Assembly (NCBI GenBank): GCA_007128555.1
Contig: SKXF01000301.1
Coordinates: forward strand, 1-5,282
DNA length: 5,282 nt
Source of the DNA: Clostridia bacterium
GTDB lineage: Bacteria > Bacillota_E > SLMV01 > PUMD01
Direction of reading: 5' to 3'
The notes beneath the pieces were generated by a model. It searched no databases and was not told the origin of the DNA. It saw only the letters and a program-made list of their open reading frames with translations. This document shows positions 1 through 5,282 of this stretch, one piece after another; within the stretch, counting starts at the first letter, position 1, and each line of letters begins with the position of its first letter. Position numbers and translations under genes: made by a program.

Positions 1-8
1 ATGACTGC

Positions 9-82
9 TGGCTGGGGGAGGAGGATTCGAACCTCCACAACTAGATCCAGAGTCTAGCGTCCTGCCGTTAGACGATCCCCCA
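9..82 (-). tRNA. tRNA-Gln (anticodon CUG), CCA end encoded
   Basis: The minus strand from 82 to 9 folds into a complete 74-nt cloverleaf. The 7-bp acceptor stem pairs TGGGGGA with TCCCCCA and starts with U1-A72, a known feature of bacterial tRNA-Gln. The D arm has a 3-bp stem (GTC/GAC). The anticodon stem CTAGA/TCTAG encloses the 7-nt loop CTCTGGA, which places anticodon CTG at 50-48, reading CAG (Gln). The variable loop is 4 nt, and the T arm is GGAGG-TTCGAAT-CCTCC. Discriminator G73 and the CCA tail (11-9) are encoded in the DNA, as is usual in Bacillota. It has its own promoter just upstream and is probably transcribed separately from the protein gene before it. Whether more tRNAs follow cannot be seen, because the window ends 8 bases later. 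Confidence 0.97.
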
Positions 83-131
83 AGCCTAGATTATCAAGTT
101 AAAGATCTCTTTCTCGCATGACGCAGTAAGC

Positions 132-160
132 ATTATAGCACCGACTTCGCGGCAAATCAA
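132..160 (-). promoter_or_regulatory. Sigma-A/sigma-70-type promoter for tRNA-Gln
   Basis: On the minus strand a -35 hexamer TTGATT (160-155) and a perfect -10 TATAAT (137-132) are separated by exactly 17 nt. Initiation would fall near 126, giving a precursor of about 43 nt before the mature tRNA 5' end at 82. A 6-bp inverted repeat (CGACTT at 164-159, AAGTCG at 147-142) overlaps the -35 box. It may be chance, or a weak 3'-end structure of the preceding gene, whose stop codon is at 181-179. Confidence 0.8.
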
Positions 161-178
161 GTCGAAATGACCCCAATT

Positions 179-760
179 TTACTCGGCATCAGAATTCCCT
201 CTCAACACGTCCTCTGGATCCTCGAGGGGTATCTGCGAGAGGCGCCTGGCCAGGAAGCCACCCCGGGCTATGCGAGGCTCCATGGTCAACACGAAGGCGG
301 TGGGCTCGATGTCGTCAATTAACCGTTTGAGATCCACCGTCAGCCTCCTACGATAGAACACCAGCAGTACCTGGCGCATGGAGTTTCGTCCCTCGCCTGC
401 CCATGTCGTTACTGCAAACCCACAACGGCGCAGCTGACCGGCAAGGTTGGATGCCTCGGGCACGACCGCCATGACCAACGAATATCCAAGGGCCAACCGC
501 TCTTCCAGCCACATCCCGAGGGCCGTACCAACAGCGTATCCTCCCGCATAGGCACCCAATCGCAATGGATCGGAAAGGTTCGTAACAACGAGGGACAGTG
601 CATAAACCCAGACGGCCACTTCAAAGAAACTCATGACCGTAGCTGCGACGCGATTGCCTTTCATCAGCAGGATCCATCGCAGCGTCATTGTGGACACATA
701 AAAAACCTGTGCGAGGAAAATAATCGCTATATGCAGGGCGAGCCCCTCAATTCCACGCAC
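179..760 (-). CDS. UPF0316 family membrane protein (DUF5698 + DUF2179 layout)
   Basis: The product is 193 residues. The N-terminal half has three hydrophobic segments (about residues 8-31, 42-60 and 67-83), including the stretch MTLRWILLMKG. This matches the membrane part of UPF0316/YebE-like proteins of Bacillus and relatives. The C-terminal half (about 92-175) is soluble, with a predicted alpha/beta pattern around GFAVTTWAGEGRN, LLVFYRRR and FVLTMEPRIARGGF, matching the DUF2179 domain also found at the C terminus of YitT-type proteins. Its biochemical role is not established; binding of a small ligand by the soluble domain is only a guess. The GTG start at 760 has the weak upstream site GAAGGG with a short spacer, and no better start lies before the first membrane segment. 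The gene begins 76 nt after porB, with a strong hairpin in between, so it may be read through from the por operon. Confidence 0.85.
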   Translation of the reverse strand: MRGIEGLALHIAIIFLAQVFYVSTMTLRWILLMKGNRVAATVMSFFEVAVWVYALSLVVTNLSDPLRLGAYAGGYAVGTALGMWLEERLALGYSLVMAVVPEASNLAGQLRRCGFAVTTWAGEGRNSMRQVLLVFYRRRLTVDLKRLIDDIEPTAFVLTMEPRIARGGFLARRLSQIPLEDPEDVLRGNSDAE

Positions 761-771
761 CCTTCATCACA

Positions 772-809
772 GAATGCGGAGGCGGATGGTCATCGACGCC
801 CCCGCATTC
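772..809 (-). terminator. Strong hairpin between porB and UPF0316 gene (terminator-like, no U-tract)
   Basis: On the minus strand GAATGCGGGGGCG (809-797) pairs with CGCCTCCGCATTC (784-772) over 13 bp with one G-U wobble and a 12-nt loop. The loop can add a further GAT/ATC stem. A smaller hairpin, CGTGT-CCGT-ACACG (825-812), lies just upstream, after the porB stop. There is no run of T after the stem (it is followed by TGTGATGAAGG). It is therefore not a textbook intrinsic terminator: partial termination, a processing site, or protection of the por mRNA 3' end are all possible. Confidence 0.45.
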
Positions 810-836
810 AACGTGTACGGACACGGTCAATCTCGA

Positions 837-1775
837 CTAAGCGTTACCTGGCTCAGCGTCCAGGCGAAGAAGCCGCTGCCAGTTCCGATCCACCTCAAAC
901 TGCAGGTCGTCGAGGATCGGACGGTTCTCTTCACGGAACAGATGACGGAAACGTCCCTGGCGCTTCAACCACGCCTCAATCGGCTTCTTCTCCTTGGGGC
1001 GATAGGTGATCTTCCAGTCTCCCTCGACGACCTCAAACAGCGGCCAGTAACACGTATCCGCAGCCTCTCGGAGAATATCAATGGTCTCCTCCGGGGGGAC
1101 GCGCCAGCCCCGAGGACACGGCGCCAGGACATTCAGGAAGGCGGGGCCATCGACCGCAAGGGCCTTCTCGGTCTTGGTCACAAGGTCCCGCCAGTGCGCC
1201 GGAGTCGTCTGGGCTACATACGGGATGTTATGAGCCGCGATGATCGCGGTCAGGTCCTTGCGATGCTCGGGCTTTCCTGGAATCTTCTTGCCCGCTGGAC
1301 TGGTCGTTGTGTCGGCGCCCCTGGGGGTAGCACTGGATCTCTGAATTCCGGTGTTCATGTAGGCCCCATTGTCATAGCACACGTACACCATGTTATGGCC
1401 GCGCTCCATGGCCCCCGAAAGGGACTGCAGTCCGATGTCGTACGTTCCCCCGTCACCGCCGAAGGCGATGAACTTAATATCTCTATCAATCTTCCCCTGG
1501 GCCTTCAGGGAACGATAGGCAGCCTCCACACCGCTCAGGGTTGCCGCGGAATTCTCGAAGGCGCTGTGGATCAGAGAGTTATTCCATGCAGTGTACGGAT
1601 AGATGGTGGTGGCCACCTCGAGGCAGCCAGTAGACACCGAAGAAACAATGGGAGTATCGCCAGCAGCAGCCATCATCTGTCTGACCATTATGGGAGCACC
1701 ACAGCCAGCGCACAGTCGATGCCCGCCCGTCAGGGAGACCTCCCTTTTTGATAGTTCACGCAAATTGGTCGCCAC
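837..1775 (-). CDS. porB: Pyruvate/2-oxoacid:ferredoxin oxidoreductase, beta subunit
   Basis: PorB binds thiamine diphosphate (TPP) and one [4Fe-4S] cluster, and with PorA forms the site that decarboxylates the 2-oxoacid and passes electrons on. From the start used here (312 residues) the N-terminal GHRLCAGCGAP holds Cys22 and Cys25. STGCLE gives Cys51 and APCPRGW gives Cys220, the four cysteines that bind the proximal cluster in this family. The TPP/Mg motif runs from GGDGGTYD (about 106-113) to the Asn of CYDNGAYMNTG (about 133-143). Length is normal for PorB. GTG at 1775 is preferred because GGTGAG lies a suitable distance upstream and the protein then begins M-ATNLRELSKRE. The alternative GTG at 1784 (315 residues) has its purine-rich site directly against the codon. 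It follows porA by 6-15 nt and is the last por gene. Confidence 0.95.
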   Translation of the reverse strand: MATNLRELSKREVSLTGGHRLCAGCGAPIMVRQMMAAAGDTPIVSSVSTGCLEVATTIYPYTAWNNSLIHSAFENSAATLSGVEAAYRSLKAQGKIDRDIKFIAFGGDGGTYDIGLQSLSGAMERGHNMVYVCYDNGAYMNTGIQRSSATPRGADTTTSPAGKKIPGKPEHRKDLTAIIAAHNIPYVAQTTPAHWRDLVTKTEKALAVDGPAFLNVLAPCPRGWRVPPEETIDILREAADTCYWPLFEVVEGDWKITYRPKEKKPIEAWLKRQGRFRHLFREENRPILDDLQFEVDRNWQRLLRLDAEPGNA

Positions 1776-1790
1776 AGACCTCACCCTTCC

Positions 1791-2984
1791 CTACTCGCGG
1801 ACGCCCAGATACGTTATCGGCCGGGTAATCCGACCTGTACGAGCAACCTCAAGGGTTTCATCGAACACTCGACGGATGTCTTCAGGTCGGATATCGCGTC
1901 CACCCAGCCCATACACGTAATTGCTCACCAGGGGACGCTTCTCGCAATCATAGAGCGCATGGCGAAGCGCATGGTAAACCGGTCCACCGGCCGTGGAGAA
2001 TGTGTCAGAACGATCCATCACCGAAACCGCAGGATGTCCGGCCAGTGCCCTGACAATCTGCTGTGTCGGAAGGGGCCTCATGACCCGCATCTTGACAAGC
2101 CCCACTTTCTGGCCCTCTGAACGCATGGCATCAACGACATCCTTTGCCGTACCTGCCGTGCTGCCGAGCACAACGATGATCCCGTCTGCATCATCGGTTC
2201 GATACTCTTCAAAGAAACCGTAGTCTCGCCCTGACAGTTTGCTGAACTTCCGAGCAATCTCAGGTATCACCTCGAGGGCTTTATGCGATCCCTCAATCTG
2301 CTGTCTCTTGTGTTCGAAGAACCAGTCCTGCAGATCCAGGGGCCCAACGGTGATCGGGCTGTCGACATCCAGAAGCGAGTAGGCCGGTTTATAGGCCCCG
2401 ATGAACTCCCGTACCGTGTCATCGGGAAGAACATGTAGGTTATCCAGGGCATGGCTGATAATGAAGCCATCCATGCAAACCATAACGGGCAACTGAACCT
2501 CGGGGTGTTCCGCGATTCGCACCGCCTGGACTACATTGTCGTAGGCCTCCTGGGCATTTTCAGAATAGAGCTGGATCCATCCGGAATCTCGAGCTCCCAT
2601 ACTATCCGAATGATCACAATGTATGTTGATAGGTCCGCTGAGGGCCCGGTTGACCACGGGCATAATGATGGGAAGGCGGTACGACGCTGCGATATAAACC
2701 ATCTCCCACATCAGGGCCAAGCCGTTTGCTGACGTGGCTGTCATGGCCCTTGCTCCAGCGGCGGCAGATCCGATCACCGCGCTCATGGCACTGTGCTCGC
2801 TCTCAACTCGAACGAACTCGGTGTCCACATCTCCATCGGCGACGAAACTGGAGAACATCTGGACGATCTCTGTCTGTGGGGTTATGGGATATGCCGCGAC
2901 CACGTCGGGGTTAATCTGTCTCATGGCCTGGGCCACGGCCTCATTACCCGTGAGGGCCACACGCGTTTGCGTGGCTGAGCTCAT
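1791..2984 (-). CDS. porA: Pyruvate/2-oxoacid:ferredoxin oxidoreductase, alpha subunit
   Basis: The alpha subunit supplies the pyrimidine-binding part of the TPP site and substrate-binding residues. From the start used here it has 397 residues, normal for the family. The signature AAYPITPQTEIVQ is at about 30-42. VRVESEHSAMSAVIGSAAAG (about 58-77) contains the conserved Glu expected to contact the TPP aminopyrimidine. Domain I continues through MTATSANGLALMWE, GARDSGWIQLYSE and VCMDGFIISHALDN. Domain II (about 267-360) holds IIVVLGSTAG and VSVMDRSDTFSTAGGPVYHAL. ATG at 2984 is preferred because AGGAG (2998-2994) sits 9 nt away; the in-frame ATG at 2993 abuts that site with no spacer. Pyruvate is the likeliest substrate from the overall pattern, but 2-oxoisovalerate or another 2-oxoacid cannot be excluded by eye. 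It lies 30 nt after porD. Confidence 0.95.
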   Translation of the reverse strand: MSSATQTRVALTGNEAVAQAMRQINPDVVAAYPITPQTEIVQMFSSFVADGDVDTEFVRVESEHSAMSAVIGSAAAGARAMTATSANGLALMWEMVYIAASYRLPIIMPVVNRALSGPINIHCDHSDSMGARDSGWIQLYSENAQEAYDNVVQAVRIAEHPEVQLPVMVCMDGFIISHALDNLHVLPDDTVREFIGAYKPAYSLLDVDSPITVGPLDLQDWFFEHKRQQIEGSHKALEVIPEIARKFSKLSGRDYGFFEEYRTDDADGIIVVLGSTAGTAKDVVDAMRSEGQKVGLVKMRVMRPLPTQQIVRALAGHPAVSVMDRSDTFSTAGGPVYHALRHALYDCEKRPLVSNYVYGLGGRDIRPEDIRRVFDETLEVARTGRITRPITYLGVRE

Positions 2985-3014
2985 CAGTTTCATCTCCTCT
3001 CATGCAGTATCAGA

Positions 3015-3356
3015 CTACTCCTCATGTTCCATTTCCAGCGCACCGTCCGCCGGGCACTCAAAAGCGCAAATCCCACAGCCCTTGCAGTGGAAGAGATTGA
3101 TGCCGGTTACCTCGCCCTCATCATTGACTTCTATTGCCGAATCCGGACAGTACACCCAACACATTCGACACTGGATGCAGGGTTCGGGATCATAGATGGG
3201 GCGCATGCTCCTCCAGTCACCGGTCTCGTAGGTCTCCGCATTTCCGCTCCAGGGCACAATACCACCCCAGGGAACGTCTTTCCAGGTAGCACCGGGCTTG
3301 GGCGTACCGGAGGATTTCTTGTTGCGAGAACAGGGAGTGCCTTCTTTCGCTTTCAC
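3015..3356 (-). CDS. porD: Pyruvate/2-oxoacid:ferredoxin oxidoreductase, delta subunit (2[4Fe-4S])
   Basis: PorD is the small ferredoxin-like subunit that carries electrons from the PorB cluster to external ferredoxin. The 113-residue product has two complete CxxCxxCxxxC motifs: CIQCRMCWVYCP (Cys60, 63, 66, 70) and CKGCGICAFECP (Cys91, 94, 97, 101). Each is followed by the usual Pro, predicting two [4Fe-4S] clusters. Upstream, TWKDVPWGG and GNAETYETGDWRSMRP (about residues 24-53) are characteristic of the PorD family rather than of free ferredoxins. The GTG start (3356) overlaps the porC stop as GTGA, and its Shine-Dalgarno site AAGGAGGTG (3373-3365) lies inside the end of porC. Translational coupling to porC is therefore likely. 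An extra Cys9 in the basic N-terminal tail is outside the cluster motifs. Confidence 0.96.
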   Translation of the reverse strand: MKAKEGTPCSRNKKSSGTPKPGATWKDVPWGGIVPWSGNAETYETGDWRSMRPIYDPEPCIQCRMCWVYCPDSAIEVNDEGEVTGINLFHCKGCGICAFECPADGALEMEHEE

Positions 3357-3931
3357 TCGGCCTGCACCTCCTTGTAAGCACGTTCGATAGCTTTCATGTT
3401 GCCCTCGACGATCTCCGGGCGACTTCCGAATTTCTTCTCAAGTTGCTTTTTCATTGACGCTATGAACAGATCATACTCCAACACTCCGGTGGCCCGCATC
3501 ACGGCTCCAAGCATGGGGGTGTTGGGGATCGGGCGTCCCAGCGTCTCCATTGCAATCCGATCAGCGTCAACGGTAAATACGCTTCGACCCTCAAGACCGA
3601 TGAGTTCCCGCATGGCTGCAGGCCCCTTGTCCGTATTCACAACAACCACGGCATCTTCGGTGAGTCCATCTGCCACACCCACAGATCGGACCAGGCTGGC
3701 GTCAAGCACAACCACCACGGCCGGCTCCGACACTGCCGAGTGTATCCTGATTGGAACGGAGGCAATCCGGTTGAATGAGGCAACCGGAGCGCCCATGCGT
3801 TCTGGCCCGTACTCCGGGAAAGCCTGTATGTACGCTCCCGCTGCTGACGCAGCTTCAGCAAGCAAGTTGGCGGCCGTCTTAGCCCCCTGCCCTCCGCGAC
3901 CGTGCCATCTGATCTCCAGTATCTTGTCCAT
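3353..3931 (-). CDS. porC: Pyruvate/2-oxoacid:ferredoxin oxidoreductase, gamma subunit
   Basis: The gamma subunit (also called PorG) completes the catalytic core and in this family belongs to the domain linked to CoA use. The 192-residue product begins with the family hallmark RWHGRGGQGAKTAANLLAEA (residues 8-27). FPEYGPERMGAPV (38-50) and the later NTPMLGAVMRATG (137-149) also follow the family pattern, as does its length. The ATG start at 3931 is firm: AGGAGG (3943-3938) stands 6 nt before it, and a second site AGGGAGG (3952-3946) lies just upstream. It is the first gene of the porC-porD-porA-porB operon, the same order as in Thermotoga and several anaerobes. Its stop overlaps the porD start by 4 nt. 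Confidence 0.95.
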   Translation of the reverse strand: MDKILEIRWHGRGGQGAKTAANLLAEAASAAGAYIQAFPEYGPERMGAPVASFNRIASVPIRIHSAVSEPAVVVVLDASLVRSVGVADGLTEDAVVVVNTDKGPAAMRELIGLEGRSVFTVDADRIAMETLGRPIPNTPMLGAVMRATGVLEYDLFIASMKKQLEKKFGSRPEIVEGNMKAIERAYKEVQAE

Positions 3932-3937
3932 GTGTAT

Positions 3938-3952
3938 CCTCCTAACCTCCCT
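3938..3952 (-). promoter_or_regulatory. Tandem Shine-Dalgarno sites of porC
   Basis: Two purine-rich matches to the 16S anti-SD follow each other on the minus strand, AGGGAGG (3952-3946) and AGGAGG (3943-3938). The second is 6 nt from the porC ATG and fixes that start. The first has no start codon of its own at normal spacing and may serve as a standby site. Confidence 0.6.
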
Positions 3953-4007
3953 ATCCTGTACGAGGAACCCCAGGACCCAACATCATCTATCAAACACCGT
4001 CTAGCTG

Positions 4008-4044
4008 ACCCAGACCAGCCAATCATGTTGCAAACCCAGACCAG
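4008..4044 (-). repeat. Direct repeat of an 11-mer in the por leader
   Basis: The 11-mer CTGGTCTGGGT occurs twice on the minus strand, at 4044-4034 and 4018-4008, with a period of 26 nt. Both copies lie between the predicted por promoter and porC. They could be a paired operator for a DNA-binding regulator, repeated sites for an RNA-binding protein, or a chance local duplication. Confidence 0.55.
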
Positions 4045-4143
4045 ATGAACCGAGTCTGACAACCGGGGAAGGTGACCATGTCCCGATTCCCTCATCGTGC
4101 CTGCCGCACGTCCATTCGCAGGCTCTTGCTCCTCAGCAAATGT

Positions 4144-4172
4144 AGTCTAACACGGTACCCCAGAAGCGTCAA
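4144..4172 (-). promoter_or_regulatory. Sigma-A/sigma-70-type promoter for the por operon
   Basis: On the minus strand TTGACG (4172-4167, 5 of 6 to consensus) and TAGACT (4149-4144, 4 of 6) are separated by exactly 17 nt. This is the best promoter match I found in the region upstream of porC, and it points in the right direction. Predicted initiation is near 4137. Confidence 0.6.
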
Positions 4173-4965
4173 GAAACGGGGGCAACAGCAGAATATGACA
4201 GTGTTAATACCCGTTCGTGAACTCGCACGGCCCAAGACATCCCCACGGAAATACCCCCTCTAGCGCGAGACAGCGCCCTGGCCATGCACAGGGGCATCAA
4301 TCGTAACATAGGGCAATAATGATGCGCCTAACAGGAAGAATCCCCTGCAATATATTCTTGATTCGTCTTCGTGCTGGATCCGCCGCAACCCTGAACAGGC
4401 TGCGGCTGCAGATGGTAATTTAACGTCTTCATCAGGATAGGCTCCCGCCAACCGGGACGACACGGAAATCACAGCGCTGATCGGAGTGCTTCATAGATGA
4501 AGGAAGTGTCTGATGCATGGGACGGCTATTGGTGAGACTCCGAGGGTTTTTGTTGTGAATAGGCGGCTAACCCTCGAGCAGATAAGAGCCTGACACTCTG
4601 TGCAAATCAGGACAATCCAGCACGTACAGCGCCGGCGATGGATCATGGCCACGCAGGCAGGAAAATGCTCATACCTGGCCTTCAGACCCCGGAGGATCAG
4701 GGAAGGCCGTACCGCGGGGAGGAGGTCACGCCAGAACAATCCCGGGTACCGGGTCATCCTTCGTGCAGCAGCCGAGCATCGTTCCTGGGAGGTTCGGGGG
4801 GCATAGACGGTTTCCAAGGGTTCTTCATTGATATGAGCGGGCCTTACCCGGGAAGTGGGTCGTGAGGGGTATGAGCCTTGATGCAGGCTTCTGTTCCGGA
4901 TACCACCTTCTCGCTCTGGAGGGCCGACAGCTTCAGCCACGCACGGTTCGCATACAAGCTGGACA
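4173..4965. other. Long region without a recognisable gene (bofA-por gap)
   Basis: Nearly 800 bases separate bofA from the por promoter without any protein I recognise in six frames. The longest open frame is 4940-4491 on the minus strand (149 codons, GTG start). Its product is about 14% Arg with 8 Cys and a single Asp, and has no family motif, which suggests an accidental frame. Plus-strand frames (4600-4806, 4638-4865) also look random. Local inverted repeats exist, such as CGAGGGTT (4541-4548) with AACCCTCG (4569-4576), and CTTCA/TGAAG near 4489-4502. There is no clear intrinsic terminator for bofA. I see no rRNA, tmRNA, RNase P or SRP RNA signature. It could be decayed sequence, an unrecognised RNA, or simple spacer. 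Confidence 0.5.
4328..4432 (-). CDS. Possible 34-residue microORF ending in Cys
   Basis: A minus-strand ATG at 4432 opens a 34-codon frame ending in TAG (4330-4328). A Shine-Dalgarno-like GGGAG (4446-4442) lies 9 nt upstream. The peptide begins MKTLNYHLQPQPVQ and continues GCGGSSTKTNQEYIAGDSSC, a polar tail bounded by cysteines at 16 and 34. The shape, a short leader-like start followed by a Cys/Ser/Thr/Gly-rich end, resembles a modified-peptide precursor or small secreted peptide. However, there is no modifying enzyme, exporter or signal peptide in the window. An open frame this short can arise by chance, and it lies in a region without other genes. I do not recognise a family. Confidence 0.2.
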   Translation of the reverse strand: MKTLNYHLQPQPVQGCGGSSTKTNQEYIAGDSSC

Positions 4966-5229
4966 TCAATAGCTCAGGTACTGGATGATTGCCAGGATGA
5001 CTACTCCTGGAATCCCCAGGAAGCCTGCAATCAGAGCCGTCAACGGGTTAATGGCGATGTGCAGCCCCACAACGGATCCGACCAGGTTGAGAAGCCAGAG
5101 CACAACCCCCCCGATGAGCCCATTGTACAGGACGACCAAGAGCCAGCGCATGGGCAAATAGAAGAGCCGCACGACCACGTAGATCAAGAGGAGTCCAAAT
5201 AGGAAAGCAAATACTACCGAGTAGTCCAC
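4966..5229 (-). CDS. bofA: BofA-family membrane protein (pro-sigma-K processing inhibitor type)
   Basis: In Bacillus, BofA sits in the forespore-facing mother-cell membrane with SpoIVFA and holds the protease SpoIVFB inactive until the sigma-K checkpoint is passed. From the start used here the product is 87 residues, the same length as B. subtilis BofA. It has three hydrophobic segments (about 4-24, 29-52 and 60-84). The family core is visible as YNGLIGGVVLWLLNLVG (about 36-52), then INPLTALIAGFLGIPGVVIL. GTG at 5229 is preferred because GAGGTG (5241-5236) lies 6 nt upstream; the GTG at 5238 overlaps that site and would give 90 residues. BofA-family proteins also occur in non-sporulating bacteria, so a checkpoint role here is inferred. 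No clear terminator follows the gene. Confidence 0.85.
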   Translation of the reverse strand: MDYSVVFAFLFGLLLIYVVVRLFYLPMRWLLVVLYNGLIGGVVLWLLNLVGSVVGLHIAINPLTALIAGFLGIPGVVILAIIQYLSY

Positions 5230-5247
5230 CTTAGCCACCTCGGTACA

Positions 5248-5276
5248 ATAATATGTTCAGGATCATGGATTATGTC
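5248..5276 (-). promoter_or_regulatory. Possible sigma-E-like promoter for bofA
   Basis: Upstream of bofA the minus strand reads GACATAAT (5276-5269), a 13-nt spacer, then CATATTAT (5255-5248). Each box matches about 6 of 8 positions of the sporulation sigma-E consensus as I recall it (GKMATATT, CATACAMT). This would fit the sigma-E control of bofA known in Bacillus. The predicted start falls at or next to the Shine-Dalgarno site, giving a very short leader, which weakens the call. TATTAT (5253-5248) could also be an ordinary -10 box. Confidence 0.3.
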
Positions 5277-5282
5277 TGATAA

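Larger units (their letters stand above)
3932..4137 (-). promoter_or_regulatory. Long 5' leader of the por operon
   Basis: If transcription starts about 7 nt after the -10 box, porC carries an untranslated leader of about 206 nt. Its start contains a TTGCT-GAGG-AGCAA hairpin (4139-4126). Next come two mutually exclusive stems that share bases: GCCTGC/GCAGGC (4123-4118 with 4104-4099) and CGTGC/GCACG (4110-4106 with 4100-4096). An 11-nt sequence is then repeated twice. I recognise no known riboswitch, T-box or attenuator terminator. Regulation through this leader is an inference from its length and structure only. Confidence 0.4.

Noticed and set aside
774..1751. A 325-codon plus-strand open frame across most of porB.
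   Set aside because: It is antisense to a clearly recognisable porB with all cofactor motifs intact, and its product has no family features. Long antisense frames are common opposite GC-rich genes.
4541..4576. An 8-bp inverted repeat with a T-run beside one arm as an intrinsic terminator.
   Set aside because: The T-run is in the loop rather than after the stem, the loop is 20 nt, and no gene on the plus strand would use it.
4700..4800. SRP RNA or another housekeeping RNA, since bofA lies near the SRP RNA gene in Bacillus.
   Set aside because: The conserved SRP loop (GGAAGCAG-type) is absent, and the resemblance is limited to a short GCAGCAGCC stretch.
4667..4876. A 9-bp inverted repeat (GCTCATACC / GGTATGAGC) about 190 nt apart as mobile-element ends.
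   Set aside because: A 9-mer inverted match in about 800 bases is expected roughly once by chance. There is no flanking target duplication and no transposase.
4867..4936. A nested plus-strand fold (GGCT/AGCC, CTGT/ACAG, TCCGGA/TCTGGA) as a bofA terminator or RNA.
   Set aside because: The stems are short with several internal loops, no T-run follows on either strand, and the fold is weaker on the strand that carries bofA.
4491..4940. A 149-codon minus-strand frame in the bofA-por gap as a real gene.
   Set aside because: There is no convincing ribosome-binding site. Composition is skewed (about 14% Arg, 8 Cys, one Asp) and no motif is recognisable. It is kept only as a note in the gap entry.
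4922..4949. Possible group II intron domain V: the plus strand ends in CACGCACGGTTCG, like the 3' half of that domain, with a partner GGGCCG upstream.
   Set aside because: The 5' half lacks the AGC triad and the inner stem does not pair. The element is too short, and no reverse transcriptase or intron 5' end is present.

Overview
The window looks like a piece of chromosome from an anaerobic bacterium, most likely a Bacillota (Clostridia-type) organism. This rests on three things: a four-subunit 2-oxoacid:ferredoxin oxidoreductase, a BofA-family protein (typical of endospore formers and their relatives), and a tRNA-Gln with an encoded CCA end. Base composition is moderately GC-rich, four of the six protein genes probably start with GTG, and Shine-Dalgarno sites are strong. 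I cannot name a genus.

Every supported gene lies on the minus strand, so transcription reads from the right edge to the left. In that order: (1) a bofA-like three-helix membrane protein (about 5229-4966); (2) nearly 800 bases (4965-4173) with no recognisable gene, holding one possible 34-residue microORF (4432-4328); (3) a sigma-A-type promoter (4172-4144) and a leader of about 200 nt; (4) a tight operon porC-porD-porA-porB (3931-837), encoding the gamma, delta, alpha and beta subunits of a pyruvate/2-oxoacid:ferredoxin oxidoreductase; (5) a strong 13-bp hairpin in the short gap after porB; (6) a UPF0316-type membrane protein (DUF5698 plus DUF2179 layout; 760-179); (7) a good promoter and tRNA-Gln(CUG) at the left edge.

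The four por products should form one cytoplasmic enzyme. PorA and PorB make the thiamine-diphosphate active site with one [4Fe-4S] cluster, PorD carries two more [4Fe-4S] clusters, and PorC completes the CoA-dependent core. Together they convert a 2-oxoacid plus CoA to acyl-CoA and CO2 and reduce ferredoxin. The flanking membrane proteins have no evident mechanistic tie to it.

I found no defence system, CRISPR array, transposase or other clear novel system. The parts that most deserve a second look are the structured por leader with a duplicated 11-mer, the large silent gap between bofA and por, the microORF in that gap, and the hairpin between porB and the UPF0316 gene.
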